Origin: Ditylenchus dipsaci
Taxonomy: Eukaryota > Nematoda > Chromadorea > Rhabditida > Anguinidae
Length of the DNA: 64,000 nucleotides
NCBI GenBank assembly: GCA_004194705.1
Contig: SADC01001335.1
Location: forward strand, 186,001-250,000
Direction: 5' to 3'
Shown here in pieces: positions 48,201-55,600 of this stretch. The first letter of the stretch is position 1. The number at the start of each line of letters is the position of its first letter. The notes beneath the pieces were generated by a model. The model was not told where the DNA came from. It searched no databases and saw nothing but the letters and a program-made list of their open reading frames with translations. The position numbers were made by a program, and so were the translations under genes.

Positions 48201-49094
48201 TTTCTCAAATTATTATAAAATGCTGCGAAGAAGGCATGTGAAGTGGGTACTTAAAGTGGGTACTGTTTTCTATTAATAACCCATGGTATTGAGATTCTAG
48301 TTATTCAAAACAGGATTTTGGTCTCAACTAACTGTTTTCAGCACACAATTTTGGGCAAAATTAGCATCAAAAAAGTCTCTTTGGCGCAAAAAAGTCCTTT
48401 TGCAGCAAAAAAAGTCTTTTAAAGTTTTTTTTGCAGCAAGGAAAAGCTTTGCCCTTTTATCTAATAGAGCAGCATGCCGCTCTATTTTTCAATCTCCAAT
48501 TTTTTTTGACTTTATTTTCAAAGTGCAATAAAAAGTGGACTACTACTTAGATTTGACCTCGACTCCTGCCGCAAGAGTGCCATTCAAATAGAGAGTGCCA
48601 CTCTATCAAAGCAAATATGGTATTTAAATTTTCTGCAAAAAGGGAGTCAAAAGCATAAAGCCAAGTCCTAAAAACCGAGTTTGAGTTCAAAAAAGTTGAG
48701 ATGAAATGAGTGTGTACGCCTGACCCGGCTTGTAAACGAACCTTCCGAGCAATAAGTTTAACATTTACAGCCTCAACTCTTGCTGCGACCAAAGCAAAAT
48801 GCTGTGAAGCAGGAAAATGAAAAGCAGGACGAGCTGAAAAGATCAGCTGTTCGCACTGTGCTTGCTCTCAAAGTAAAAATACTTTTGCCTATAAATCACT
48901 AGCCAGTGCTTCTAATCTGTTGTTTGCAGCGAGTGCCCAACCACGACCGCTCACAGAAGATGAGTGATTTAATGGAGATCATTCGCTCCAACCCTGATTT
49001 AGCTTTAATGCACGAGGCACTAGAGAGGGACAACTCTACTCGTTCCATGGGTCTGGGAGGCGGCGGCATTGATATTATCATGGACACTGAATAG
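18291..49094 (+). CDS. CAND1: CAND1, cullin-associated NEDD8-dissociated protein
   Basis: A HEAT-repeat solenoid that binds un-neddylated cullin-RBX1 and exchanges SCF substrate adaptors. Exons: 18291-18356, 18422-18505, 20930-21034, 21084-21255, 21300-21403, 21764-22006, 22385-22453, 22508-22655, 23441-23562, 23617-23790, 24551-24765, 24821-24965, 28645-28940, 36340-36522, 36597-36750, 36839-37331 (probably interrupted at 37009-37062), 38082-38259, 38310-38510, 43673-43879, 43949-44091, 46142-46220, 46274-46324, 46372-46428, 48771-48872, 48930-49094 (TAG). About 1,300 residues (human 1,230). Diagnostic stretches: [33 protein letters not shown], an acidic loop then [15 protein letters not shown] near residue 335, [66 protein letters not shown]. 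Other introns are GT-AG, 44-90 nt or 0.3-7.4 kb. Exon 13 needs one extra base near 28704. Confidence 0.97.
19381..20114. repeat. Inner inverted repeat in CAND1 intron 2
   Basis: Arms 19381-19512 and 19973-20114 (TAGTGCGGTTGCTCAAAA..CGTTTTAAGTATTTTTTTCG..) are about 95% matched in inverted orientation. They enclose the GC-rich hairpin at 19636-19735. Confidence 0.88.
19636..19735. repeat. Full GTGTGCGCATCTC hairpin
   Basis: GTGTGCGCATCTCTAACTCTCAAGCCCC, CTACGCCCCTCCGGGGCGTAG, then GGGGCTTGGAATTGAGATGCGCACAC: a near-perfect palindrome with the apex at CCTCCGG. One of six copies in the window. Confidence 0.9.
20132..20500 (-). pseudogene. MULE-like transposase remnant in CAND1 intron 2
   Basis: Minus strand: a segment reading [19 protein letters not shown], a 50 nt GT-AG intron (20324-20275), then [16 protein letters not shown]-(F/Y)-K-L..YPLLV-x-G-x-SDA-x-x-x-FFP is the pattern of the MULE-type transposase core. 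An in-frame stop lies upstream, and a frame change is needed to reach the coding-like tail [15 protein letters not shown], which ends at 20132. It is broken and cannot act. It sits inside the 18770-20895 fold-back, which may be its parent element. Confidence 0.7.
22124..22355. mobile_element. Solo palindrome of the GGGGCATGCCC/CACCTCTTATTAG family
   Basis: In CAND1 intron 6: AAAGGGCCATTGCC..AATTATTAAACTTCTGTACGG..GGTTTGTAACAAAA, then the inverted arm TTGTTTGAAACCAAGTTGAAAA..CGGGCACCACCTCTTATTAG. It has the same outer sequence as the fold-backs at 39902-42812 and 57673-60235, without an internal array. Confidence 0.75.
22454..22507 (+). other. 54 nt stop-free, frame-preserving intron in CAND1
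   Basis: GTTATT..TTTTTGCAG separates KEACLQ from AFETFIYRC, which are contiguous in human CAND1 (CIQAFESF). Its length is 18 codons with no stop, so retention would add 18 residues after residue 281 without breaking the frame. Confidence 0.85.
23065..23302. mobile_element. TACCGTATT-ended miniature element, AACGCCC variant
   Basis: TACCGTATTTCCTCTAATTA then ACGCCC at the left; GGGCGTTAATTAGATGAAATACGGTA at the right. The interior arms carry GGTATCGTGTTTTTGATC and its complement. In CAND1 intron 8. Confidence 0.85.
23889..24122. mobile_element. ATCAGGTTGTCCGGAAAGTT-ended palindrome
   Basis: ATCAGGTTGTCCGGAAAGTTC at the left; AACTTTCCGGACAGCCTGAT at the right. The centre near 24005 includes TTTTGTAGCT..AGCTACAAAA. 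A miniature element in CAND1 intron 10. Confidence 0.8.
24147..24390. mobile_element. TTAA-bounded AAGGGGCATACC miniature element
   Basis: TTAAAGGGGCATACCAGTCC at the left and TGGTATAGCCCTTTAA at the right, with inner arms AAGGCGGGGACCAGCAG / GGTGGTCCCCGCCTT. TTAA at both ends suggests a TTAA target. Related ends occur at 10920, 34290 and 50674-50914. Confidence 0.75.
24452..24534. mobile_element. 83 bp CAGTC-ended miniature element
   Basis: CAGTCAAACCCGGTTTAGTG to CTAAATCGGGGTTTGAGTG, flanked by TA on both sides. Minimal pogo/Tc1-type ends with TTTAGTGCGAG words in both arms. Confidence 0.8.
25432..25740. repeat. Fold-back with iterated GCCGTCAGCTTAATT words
   Basis: ACGGTATAAACCGTTGACTAAATTC then several GCCGTC..(T/A)AA units; the right end has GACGGCTAATTTAGTCAACGG then GTATACCGT. 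The intervening AGAGTGAGAGTAAGTTGTC and its complement form an inner inverted repeat. CAND1 intron 12. Confidence 0.8.
26565..26625 (+). repeat. Half copy of the GTGTGCGCATCTC hairpin
   Basis: GTGTGCGCATCTCAACTCC..CCTGCGCCCCCGAAGGGG reaches the apex, then the sequence jumps to ATTCCGAGAAG, which in the full copy at 42.0 kb lies beyond the right stem. The right stem is missing. Confidence 0.8.
26760..26822. repeat. Short tandem repeat, TCGTCGGCAGTTGG
   Basis: Four imperfect units of (A)TCGTCGGCAGTTGG. No function apparent. Confidence 0.8.
27413..27679. mobile_element. TACCGTAT-ended miniature element, AACTCCCC variant
   Basis: TACCGTATTTACTGTATTAAC then repeated CTAATAACTCCCCACC at the left; ACTTAATACAGTAAATACGGTA at the right. 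It is 267 bp, the same length as 16813-17079 and with a homologous interior, but with different terminal words. Confidence 0.85.
27790..28255. repeat. Fold-back with iterated TAGTACCAAATACTT words
   Basis: GGTAGTAATACTTAAATCTAG, then TAGTACCAAATACTT repeated at the left; TTTTAGTACTAGAAATAAGTAC at the right. Between them lies an inverted pair ending CTGAATCTCAGCTTTC / GGTTCAGGGCTACACG. CAND1 intron 12. Confidence 0.75.
30310..30640 (+). repeat. Tandem repeat of about 31-33 bp, GGTGGAT..GGTACCTTC
   Basis: Around ten degenerate units built on GGT(G/A)GAT(T/C).GGTACC.T(C/T)(C/T)AG. Followed at 30640-30790 by a pyrimidine-rich CCTAC(T/C)C-type simple repeat. Confidence 0.7.
30800..31130 (+). repeat. 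Two units of a 189 bp satellite-like repeat
   Basis: Units with AATCCAGGCTAAAATCCACCA, TGTGCTTAAAAGAG and GGGTTC..AAGATAT..TTTGCAAAA in fixed order, as in the tandem copies at 63600-64000. Confidence 0.75.
31695..33150. repeat. Nested fold-back with TTGTCGCCGAAA and CCACGAAAAAG arrays
   Basis: The outer ends CTTTTTCTTGTCGCCGAACGA (31705) and TCGTTCGGCGACAAGAAAAAG (33140) match. Inside: a CCACGAAAAAGC(T/G)GAAATGTG array (31785-31900) with its inverted copy (32405-32520); a central inverted pair near 32010/32300; a second inverted pair (32685-32760 / 32915-32985); and GGCGACAA(C/A)AAAAGATTTTC units (33020-33140). Confidence 0.88.
33513..34470. mobile_element. CAGGGTGGTCC-ended element, degenerate
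   Basis: ACAGGGTGGTCCAAG..CCGTCATAA at the left and TTACGACGGTTTAAG..TAGGACCACC at the right, with further matching GATCGA(T/C)TC blocks. A second CAGGGTG end (33631, CAGGGTGCGGCAAAAAAAATG) lies inside. No transposase recognised. Confidence 0.5.
34497..34665. repeat. Palindrome CAGCTTGAGGGACCAAGGCAA
   Basis: Arms of about 70 bp (CACTCAAGTTTAAAAACAC..CCAAGGCAATTTTTT and complement) around a centre near 34575, about 55 bp beyond the RPL17 poly(A) signal. Confidence 0.85.
34719..34724 (-). terminator. Poly(A) signal of RPL17
   Basis: AATAAA on the minus strand, 52 nt downstream of the RPL17 stop (34776-34778). Confidence 0.75.
34776..35496 (-). CDS. RPL17: Large-subunit ribosomal protein L17 (uL22), nested in CAND1 intron 13
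   Basis: A structural protein of the 60S subunit lining the exit tunnel. Four exons: 35496-35251, 35174-35128, 35084-34960, 34912-34776, with GT-AG introns of 76, 43 and 47 nt. The spliced frame is 184 residues, equal to human RPL17, and is unbroken. Diagnostic stretches: [87 protein letters not shown] Lys/Arg-rich tail (TKKKMRRQ) ends at GEE-stop. It lies antisense inside the 7.4 kb CAND1 intron 13 (28941-36339). ATG at 35496 is chosen because it opens the conserved N-terminus and has an acceptor 28 nt upstream. Confidence 0.98.
35525..35535 (-). promoter_or_regulatory. Probable spliced-leader acceptor of RPL17
   Basis: ATTTTTTCAG on the minus strand ends at 35525, giving a 28 nt leader TTGCGAATAG.. 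before the ATG. A cis 5' UTR intron is the alternative. Confidence 0.5.
35537..36339. other. End of CAND1 intron 13, no element recognised
   Basis: AT-rich, no inverted repeat noticed. It must include the RPL17 promoter; no clear TATA box or pyrimidine-tract start was identified. Confidence 0.4.
37009..37062 (+). other. Probable 54 nt GC-AG intron, stop-free, in CAND1
   Basis: GCTAGTTT..AATTTCCAG sits in frame between KPTFE and [12 protein letters not shown]. Human CAND1 has no counterpart of the 18 residues it would encode ([10 protein letters not shown]..). The only nearby GT (37013) would break the frame, so either a GC donor at 37009 is used or the insert is translated. Confidence 0.6.
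37698..37872. mobile_element. CAGTCGAGTCTCGATTTAACG miniature element
   Basis: CAGTCGAGTCTCGATTTAACG at the left, its exact complement ending GACTCGACTG at the right, TA on both sides. ATTTAACGTACCC is iterated four times on the left side. CAND1 intron 16. Confidence 0.88.
38578..39282. mobile_element. CAGTCGAAACTGG-ended element with GGTGGCGGTTT arms
   Basis: CAGTCGAAACTGGCTAAACCG then CCACCC at the left; GGGTGGCGGTTTATCCAGG then TTCGACTG at the right. It contains a 250 bp insertion (38811-39060). CAND1 intron 18. Confidence 0.82.
38811..39060. repeat. 250 bp palindrome CAGTCAAAGATTGGGCCA, nested
   Basis: CAGTCAAAGATTGGGCCATT at the left; AATGGCCCAATCTTTGACTG at the right; both arms repeat AAATTGGGCCACCGT. 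Same word family as 15507-15793. Confidence 0.85.
39600..39712. repeat. Full GTGCGCGCATCTC hairpin
   Basis: GTGAGTGCGCGCATCTCTAAC..CCCCTGCGCGCCC-TTC-GGGCGCGCAGGGG..GTTGAGATGCGCACACCCAC. The right flank TTAGACATGATTCCGAGAAG is shared with the copies at 26.6 and 42.1 kb. Confidence 0.9.
40032..40322 (+). repeat. Tandem array ACTCGCCAACG(N)CAAA, about 16-17 bp period
   Basis: About 18 units of (A)CTCGCCAACG with 4-7 variable bases between (CAAAA, TCGAAT, GCAAA). Open on both strands, so the overlapping frames are artefacts. Confidence 0.95.
41420..42412. repeat. Fold-back with GCGCTACTGTAATATACCCCCC arms and a full hairpin centre
   Basis: GGCGCTACTGTAATATACCCC at the left and GGGGTATATGACAGTAGCG at the right. 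The left arm reaches the apex of a complete GTGTGCGCATCTC hairpin at about 42035, and the right arm returns outwards (GACATGATTCCGAGAAG..). The arms differ in length. Confidence 0.85.
42432..42672. repeat. Tandem array CGTTGGCGAGTTTT, inverted partner of 40032-40322
   Basis: About 14 units of CGTTGGCGAG with 5-8 variable bases, the reverse complement of the left-arm word. Confidence 0.95.
42985..43582 (+). repeat. Half copy of the 41420-42045 arm, ending at the hairpin apex
   Basis: Nearly the same sequence as the left arm of the neighbouring fold-back, from GGCGCTACTGTAATATACCCC to GCGCCCCGAAGG, then unrelated sequence. It stops at the apex of the GC-rich hairpin. Confidence 0.85.
44308..44708. 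repeat. Fold-back with iterated CACCCCAGTCAATTT words
   Basis: CGGAACACCCACCCCAGTCAA and GGTATGCCCACCCCAGTCAA at the left; the complements TTGACTGGGGTGGGCATACC and TTGACTGGGGTGGGTGTTCCG at the right. An inner pair (GCTTAGAGTGTTAGCTACACG) surrounds the centre near 44505. CAND1 intron 20. Confidence 0.88.
46998..47435. repeat. Fold-back with TTTGGCGCAAATTTTTG arms
   Basis: GCGCAAATCCACTTTTTTGGC..AATCAGATTGAAATTTTT at the left and its complement at 47340-47425. An inner pair carries GAGATTTATTGCATCATC. CAND1 intron 23. Confidence 0.8.
47595..48452. repeat. Fold-back with TTTTTGCTGCAAAAA arms
   Basis: GGGCAAAGCTTTTCCTTGCTG at the left; CAGCAAGGAAAAGCTTTGCCC at the right. Both arms repeat TTTTGCTGC/GCAGCAAAA. 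The interior has GTCCAC(A/G)GGTCAATNNGT iterations (47870-47935) and CACATGCCTTCTTCGCAGCAT with its complement. CAND1 intron 23. Confidence 0.85.
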
Positions 49095-49157
49095 AAAGAC
49101 AAACATTTGGATCACTACTGTTATTTGCTGTAGTCTTTTTGTTACTTTGCAACCAAA

Positions 49158-49163
49158 AATAAA
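49158..49163 (+). terminator. Poly(A) signal of CAND1
   Basis: AATAAA 64 nt downstream of the CAND1 stop (49092-49094), followed by T/G-rich sequence. Confidence 0.7.
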
Positions 49164-49539
49164 TTTGTTGTAAATGTATTAATAATTATTGTATGACTCA
49201 TTTGTTTGCATAGGTTTTTATTGTTTTTTTCTGCACTGATCGGGTACACCCAAAAGCCAACCTGGGCTCTGCAGATCCTTGTTTTTAAAATAAGTTTTGA
49301 AGCTTTATGTACTTCGACTCCTTCAGTTCGATGCGATCTGACCACTTTTTGAAGCCTTTTGCCAATTATGATATTGATGTCTCGATACCAAAAATCGAAG
49401 AAATTCTGATTTATACAGCTGTTTTTTCTTCAATTTGATATTTTTTAAATTCAAAATACAAGACTGATGTAGGAAAGAAGGACTTGCCACACATGAGAAA
49501 AAGACAGTTTTCAATTTTTTGTAGCTCGATAAACATATG

Positions 49540-49548
49540 TATTTTCAG
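49540..49548 (+). promoter_or_regulatory. Probable spliced-leader acceptor of the ABHD12-like gene
   Basis: TATTTTCAG ends at 49548, 53 nt before the ATG at 49602 and about 385 nt after the CAND1 poly(A) signal. Confidence 0.5.
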
Positions 49549-49601
49549 CCTAATATACGCTCATCTACCCAAGCTTAAGCCTTAAGCAAAAAAACAACAA
49601 T

Positions 49602-52600
49602 ATGGGAACCAAGAAGAAAAAGCTGTCATTTTCTCGTACATGGCCCAAGAAGTGTGGAACTTATACGTAAATCTGTACATACAATCTCAAAAAAACATGG
49701 TTTTGCCTTGTTCCCTGTCTATTGCAGTTACTTAGCTAGCTAATACCGCACCGAACAAATATCCTCTTTTCGGAATCACGTTTTTACTCACTTTTTGAAT
49801 AATGCTCTCAGGTAAGTTATTTCTACATTCATAGTCAGTAAGATGAACCATAAAATCAGCAGTGAAATTACTAAAAGAAGTCCTCGAAAAGTGGGTCGAA
49901 AACTCAGTGCCAAAACGCGATTTTGAATTAGGGGCAACCGGACAAAAAAGGTTTTTAAAAATATTTGTCGCGCGACAAAAAAATTTCCCTTTTTGTCGTT
50001 TATGTTTTGTCGCGCGATAAACAATTTTTTTATATATTTTGTCGCGCACCAAACATGTTAAAAAATGCTTTGTCGCACGACAAATACTTTTAAAAGTCTT
50101 TTTTGTCCGGTTGCCGAATTAGGGTGGCGACCACTAGAGTTAGATGGTTGTACTCTAAGTGGGGTCAAAATGGATATTAGTTTAAGTAAATTTGGCCATA
50201 CGTTGGTATTTGGATGTGAAAGAGACTGATTGAATTTTATTTTGTTGATTTTTCGATACATAAAAAATGTTTTTGATTGTTGATGTTTTGTTGATTATTA
50301 TTGGGTACTTATTGAGTAATAGATACAGATGTCTCTAAAATATTGTAAAAGTCTTTACTCAATGCTATCACGAATTAATTTTTAGCCGGAAAACATTTGA
50401 ACTGTGGACATAGCGGCAAATATGGGGTGAGTAAGCTGCTATATTTTACTTATGAAAACAATTAACCAGGGTGTGACATCGAAGAGTTGTCTTAATGCCC
50501 GAGTATTTTATGTCGAATAAAATCACTTACCGTATGCACTCTATTAAACTCTAAGTTGACACTCTCTAATAAATGGGCACCCTTTCATTTTTTGACTAGG
50601 ATTTTAGAGTTAAGGTCATTTTTGATCGACAGTTTTACGCTTTTTCAGGGGTTGAAAATTAAACGGGCATATCTCTTAAAAAGGGAATGCCCGTGCGCGA
50701 CACGGAGAAAACCAGCAGTTTTTTTTCTTTCTCGATCAAGTTTTACATGAGTAGATTTTTCAAGTTTTCTGCTTAGTTTTTAAAGTAGTATTATTGTAGT
50801 ATTAGGTCATCAATATTAGCTTTGTCGCATAACGAGTGAAAAATAGAACGATTAAAAAAAATTTGGTGGTCCCCCGCCTTAAATTTTCAAAACGCACGAG
50901 CATGCCTCTTTAATACAGTATTTATGGTAGACATCTAAACATTTTGCTGGTTAGAAGGTGATTAAAACTTTGGAATACGAAACAGGAAACTAAAACTTCG
51001 AATCCCCTCAGAAAAGGCGAATTTAAAATCAGTCTGAAAATTAGATAAAGAAAACCAGAAAAAAGATTTTGGCACCTGGGCAGCGGTATTCATTTTACAA
51101 TTCTATAGGGTGGCTCAAAGAACACGTCGATTTTTCGAAAAAAAAAATCTTTTTGAAAATTTTGGTTCTTTTCCTTTATCCGGATGACCTGTATAAAATA
51201 CTTATAGAGTTATAGAGGTCTTTTATAGAGGTCATCCGGATAAAGGAAAAGAATCAAAATTTTAAAGGGAGGGTGTATCTGCTTTCCTTATCTGGTCTTG
51301 CGTGGAAATGGCTTGATTTCAAATTAAACCACATTTACAGAATCTCTTTGGGTGTAAACTTTATTTTTTCCATATTTGATTTGCTAGTTCAATATCAGAA
51401 TAATTCTCAGAGTCTTACGAAGCCAGATATATTATCAGGCAGGTTTTGAAAATTATTGCAGCTAAGTTATAGACAATAAAATAGGAGAAAAATTTCAAGC
51501 AACGTTCTTCCGGAAATCGGAAATTTTCGCTTTTTTCACAACTTTGATATTATTCATCGTGAAACGTCCTTGCCTATTTTTATTGTGCATGCAACTTTAG
51601 CATACTATTATCCTTTTAGAACGTGAATAAAATAGCTAGAGGCAATATAAACCGAAATAAATGGTTTCTGTCGGACTTTATTTTAGTTCAAATCAAAAAT
51701 TTAAGACAGTTGTTGATCAAAAAAGCGATCCTAGAAATCTTTCCAATACATTCATCGATATTTTTAGACTTAATTAAGATCAATAATTGAAAAAAGTGAA
51801 CAAATAAAGTTTACATTTAAAAGGATTCAAACCAGCAACCTGTAAATGTGGTTTTGTTTGAAATTAAACGGTTTTCGTGCAGGACCAGATACGGAAAGGA
51901 GATTCCCCTCCCTTCTAGTCTGGCAAAGAGGCGTACATGACTCGTACCAGTGCGTTATTCTGAAAGTAATCAAAATCATTGTTTTTTAAAACACACCATT
52001 TGCAGCATTCTCAAAGACTCGCTGGTCATATGTTCTTTGCCGCTGGTTTTTCTGTACATTGTAGTACCTTGCTGTACTATGTTGTGCCCGATTTCATGCA
52101 ACACACCTTCTTCCTCAACTTTGGTATGATCCCTATAGATCTCTGAACCAAAACTCTGCGAATTTTCAGTCTGCTTCCCCTTCAATGATTATACCAACCT
52201 GACCATGTATGGGGTCCGATCCACTGGTCGTAACTTCTATCTGATGGGTGACTCAACAACCAGCAAGGAAAAGACAGCTTCCAGCTGCAGCTTGCCCAAA
52301 CTGGGTGTATGGCATATCCTGCCAGCTTCAATCTCTGCCCAATTCAGCAAAAACAACGCGAGTCATGAGGAAATGGAACGGTCTCTGGATGAAGGTAGTC
52401 AGTCGGTGGTCATCTACCTACATGGAAATTCTTTTGATCGCACAACCAAGCATAGGTGTGAGCTCTACAATGTCTTGTCTGCCATGGACTTTCATGTTCT
52501 TGCCATTGATTACAGAGGTTGGTTCAAAGCTGAACTTTAGAAAATTCAAGCGATATCTGCTGGTTGGCAAAATCTTAACTACTCTTTTGAGAGCGTTAAG

Positions 52601-55600
52601 AACAGAGAAAATTTTATCATCTGAACTAAGGTACCGTATTTACTCTAATTTAAGCCCCTTCCTCTAATTTTCGCCCCGCTCTTTTCTTTATTTAAATACT
52701 TTTTAAAGCTCCGAGGAACATTCTCAAGATCTTCCTAACGTACGCTGGTCTACCATTGCTAAGCCTAAGGGTGCGCTCACAACACGTACGCATCCGCACG
52801 TGCGTACGGAAATGCGTACGGAATATCCGCATACGGAACCGCAAAGTGGCAAATGAGATAATATTTTTTTGTCTCTTATCATTTTTAGCAGTTCAGAAGT
52901 ATATCTGGTGCACGGATTCATTGTGCGGTCAAAACTGTCTTATTTGACATTCCAGTCATCCGGTAGCCTCGGTTATCCAGCACCTTAACTATACTTCATT
53001 TGGCTGAGACTGGTTTATTCTCTGTTAACTGACACTCCTGTCCCCAGGGGTGCCGGATAACCGAGGTTTGACTGTAATGGTAAGGTTTAAGGTTTTTAGA
53101 CTGTTTAAGGTTATTCACTACTTGCTACTTGCTCACGTGAGTTCTCGGAATTACTTTTCCTCTCAAATTTTCGGAGCTATTGTATATCTTTACGAAATTA
53201 TATAGTATATATAAATTTTCATACGGGGAATGACGCCAGTAAGCAGGACTTCATTTTGAGTGTGTTTGATATGGTTGCATAAGGTCATGCACCCAAAATA
53301 CACAAAAAACAATATTTCCAAAAAAGTTTCCTGGATCTTAGAAATTGTATGAAACTGTATATGGAGCTTTTTTTAATTCTTTCGAACATGGTCATATAGA
53401 TTAATTTGCTAAAAATATAGCCCTTCTCATTGTAGTAATTTTGAGTATAAAGTTGAATAAAATTATGTTCATTACGGTTTCTACAAAAAATACATGTTCC
53501 AATTTCATTTATAAGTTCCGATTTAATTCCAGAAGTTCCGGGTTACTTCTGACTGGAGCCTGGGCAATTTTTTTCATAAAAATTTTTGATTTTGAGATTG
53601 GGTTATATTTAAAATTGGCCATAGAATTGTGAAAAATGGCCATAGAATATTTAATTTTGGCCATAGATTTGTGTTGGCCATAGAATATTGAAAAATGGCC
53701 ATAGATTTGTGTTGGCCATAGAATATTGAAAAATGGCCATAGATTTTTGAAAAATGGCCATAGATTTCTGAACTTTAGCCATACTCGCTCGAAGTCATGT
53801 TTCAACCACTTTTTAAGATGCTTTTGGACCTGAAACATCCTGAAAAGATGTTTTGAGCGTGTCGATGACACTTTTCCGAGAAAAAAAATTTCTGTAATTT
53901 TTTCGACCATTGGTCGCTCAGGCCAAAAAGTCAAATTTCGGTCAAAAAAAACTCGGAAAATTGTCATCGACACTTTTAAAACATCTTTTCAGGATGTTTC
54001 AGGTCCAAAAGCATCTTAAAAAGTGGTTGAAACATGACTTCGAGCGAGTATGGCTAAAATTCAGAAATCTATGGCCAATTTTCAGAAATCTATGGCCATT
54101 TTTCAAAAATCTATGGCCATTTTTCAATATTCTATGGCCATTTTTCACAATTCTATGGCCAAAATTAAATACCACCCTTTGAGATTATGATCTCATGTGA
54201 TATTGATAAAGTGAAAAAGTGATGAATGTGATGAAAAAGTAAAAAGTTGATAAAGTGAAAAACATATAGATGTAAAAATATTAAAATCTAATTTACAGAG
54301 GCTCAAAAAATCTCAGTTTCCACATATAACCCTCCCACTAGGGTGGACAACTTAAAAATTCCGAAAAAGATGTAGTACATCTTGAAATATGTAAGCCAGC
54401 TTGTCCTCACAAGACGAATTTAACTATTTTATAGGATTTTGGACGAGTGCCAAAATTAAAGAGGCTTTTTTCTCAGCTGCGATTCAATAATTTTGTGATT
54501 TTTTTGAGTATTTGATGCTCTCCACCCAATAAATCAATGAAAAAGGTTCAGTTACAGCTAAAACACAATCCTACAATGGCTGGTATATAGATTCACGTGT
54601 TTCTACGAAAAAAACGAAAGTCATGTTATTTTCGCCTTAAACAATTCAAGTAGTTTTTTTTACTTTGAGTACAGTCTACTTTCGATATAACACCGCTTCA
54701 AGGACCGGTCATTGGCGGTGTTATATCAAAGAGTGTTATATATCGAGAGCAGACTGTATTTGTTTTGTGAATATAAAATAAAAAATCCCCGCCCATGTGC
54801 AAAATCTAGGTTATTCTAAAACTAGCAAAAAATCAAAAATGTAAGGGTTCTACAGCGGAAATGAAATATTTTTGTGTTCTCCCTAAAATTGACCTAAAAA
54901 CATGGTTGTCAAAACCACGCTTTTTTGTAAAGATATACAAGCAGTGTTATCCATTTGGCTCGCGCGAGCCAAACGAAAGACCTAAAATCGCATGTCCTAG
55001 CGAGCCACATGGGTTCGAGCCATATGGCTCGCCTTTATTTATATATGCGAGCCAATTGGCTCGCGTACTTGTTTTTTTTAAGCGAGCCGAACGCGAGCCA
55101 AAACCATACGAGCCATTTGTATCGCGAACCATTTGGCTCGCAAACAAAAACGAATGGTTCGGCTCGCGCTTTTATGTGAGTTTTGAACGTCGATTCATTG
55201 TTAAAGACAAGGAAAAGGACGATTTAAGTAATACTAGCTTAATGTTTGCAAAAAAATCAGTCAAAAATTGAAAAAATGAAAAAAATAAACAAGATTTGAG
55301 CTTTATTTCAGCTAACGCTATTTTCCGCGAGCCGAACCATGCGCTTATTATAGATGCGAGCCAAATAACTCGCGAGCTAAGAAGCTCTTGTCACTTTGTT
55401 CTTTAACTGTGCTTTAAAGGGACGCGAGCTGCTCGCTCGCAAACGAGCCAAATGCACAACACTGCATACAAGGCATACAGAACTTGTAAAAAGTTTCACT
55501 AATAATGTTCAGTCTTTTTATCTGTTTTTTGTCCACATCTTCTTCGGAAATAAAAGGCAAAGTTGTCCAGGAAATACAGCTCTACAACTTTGCTTTTTAC

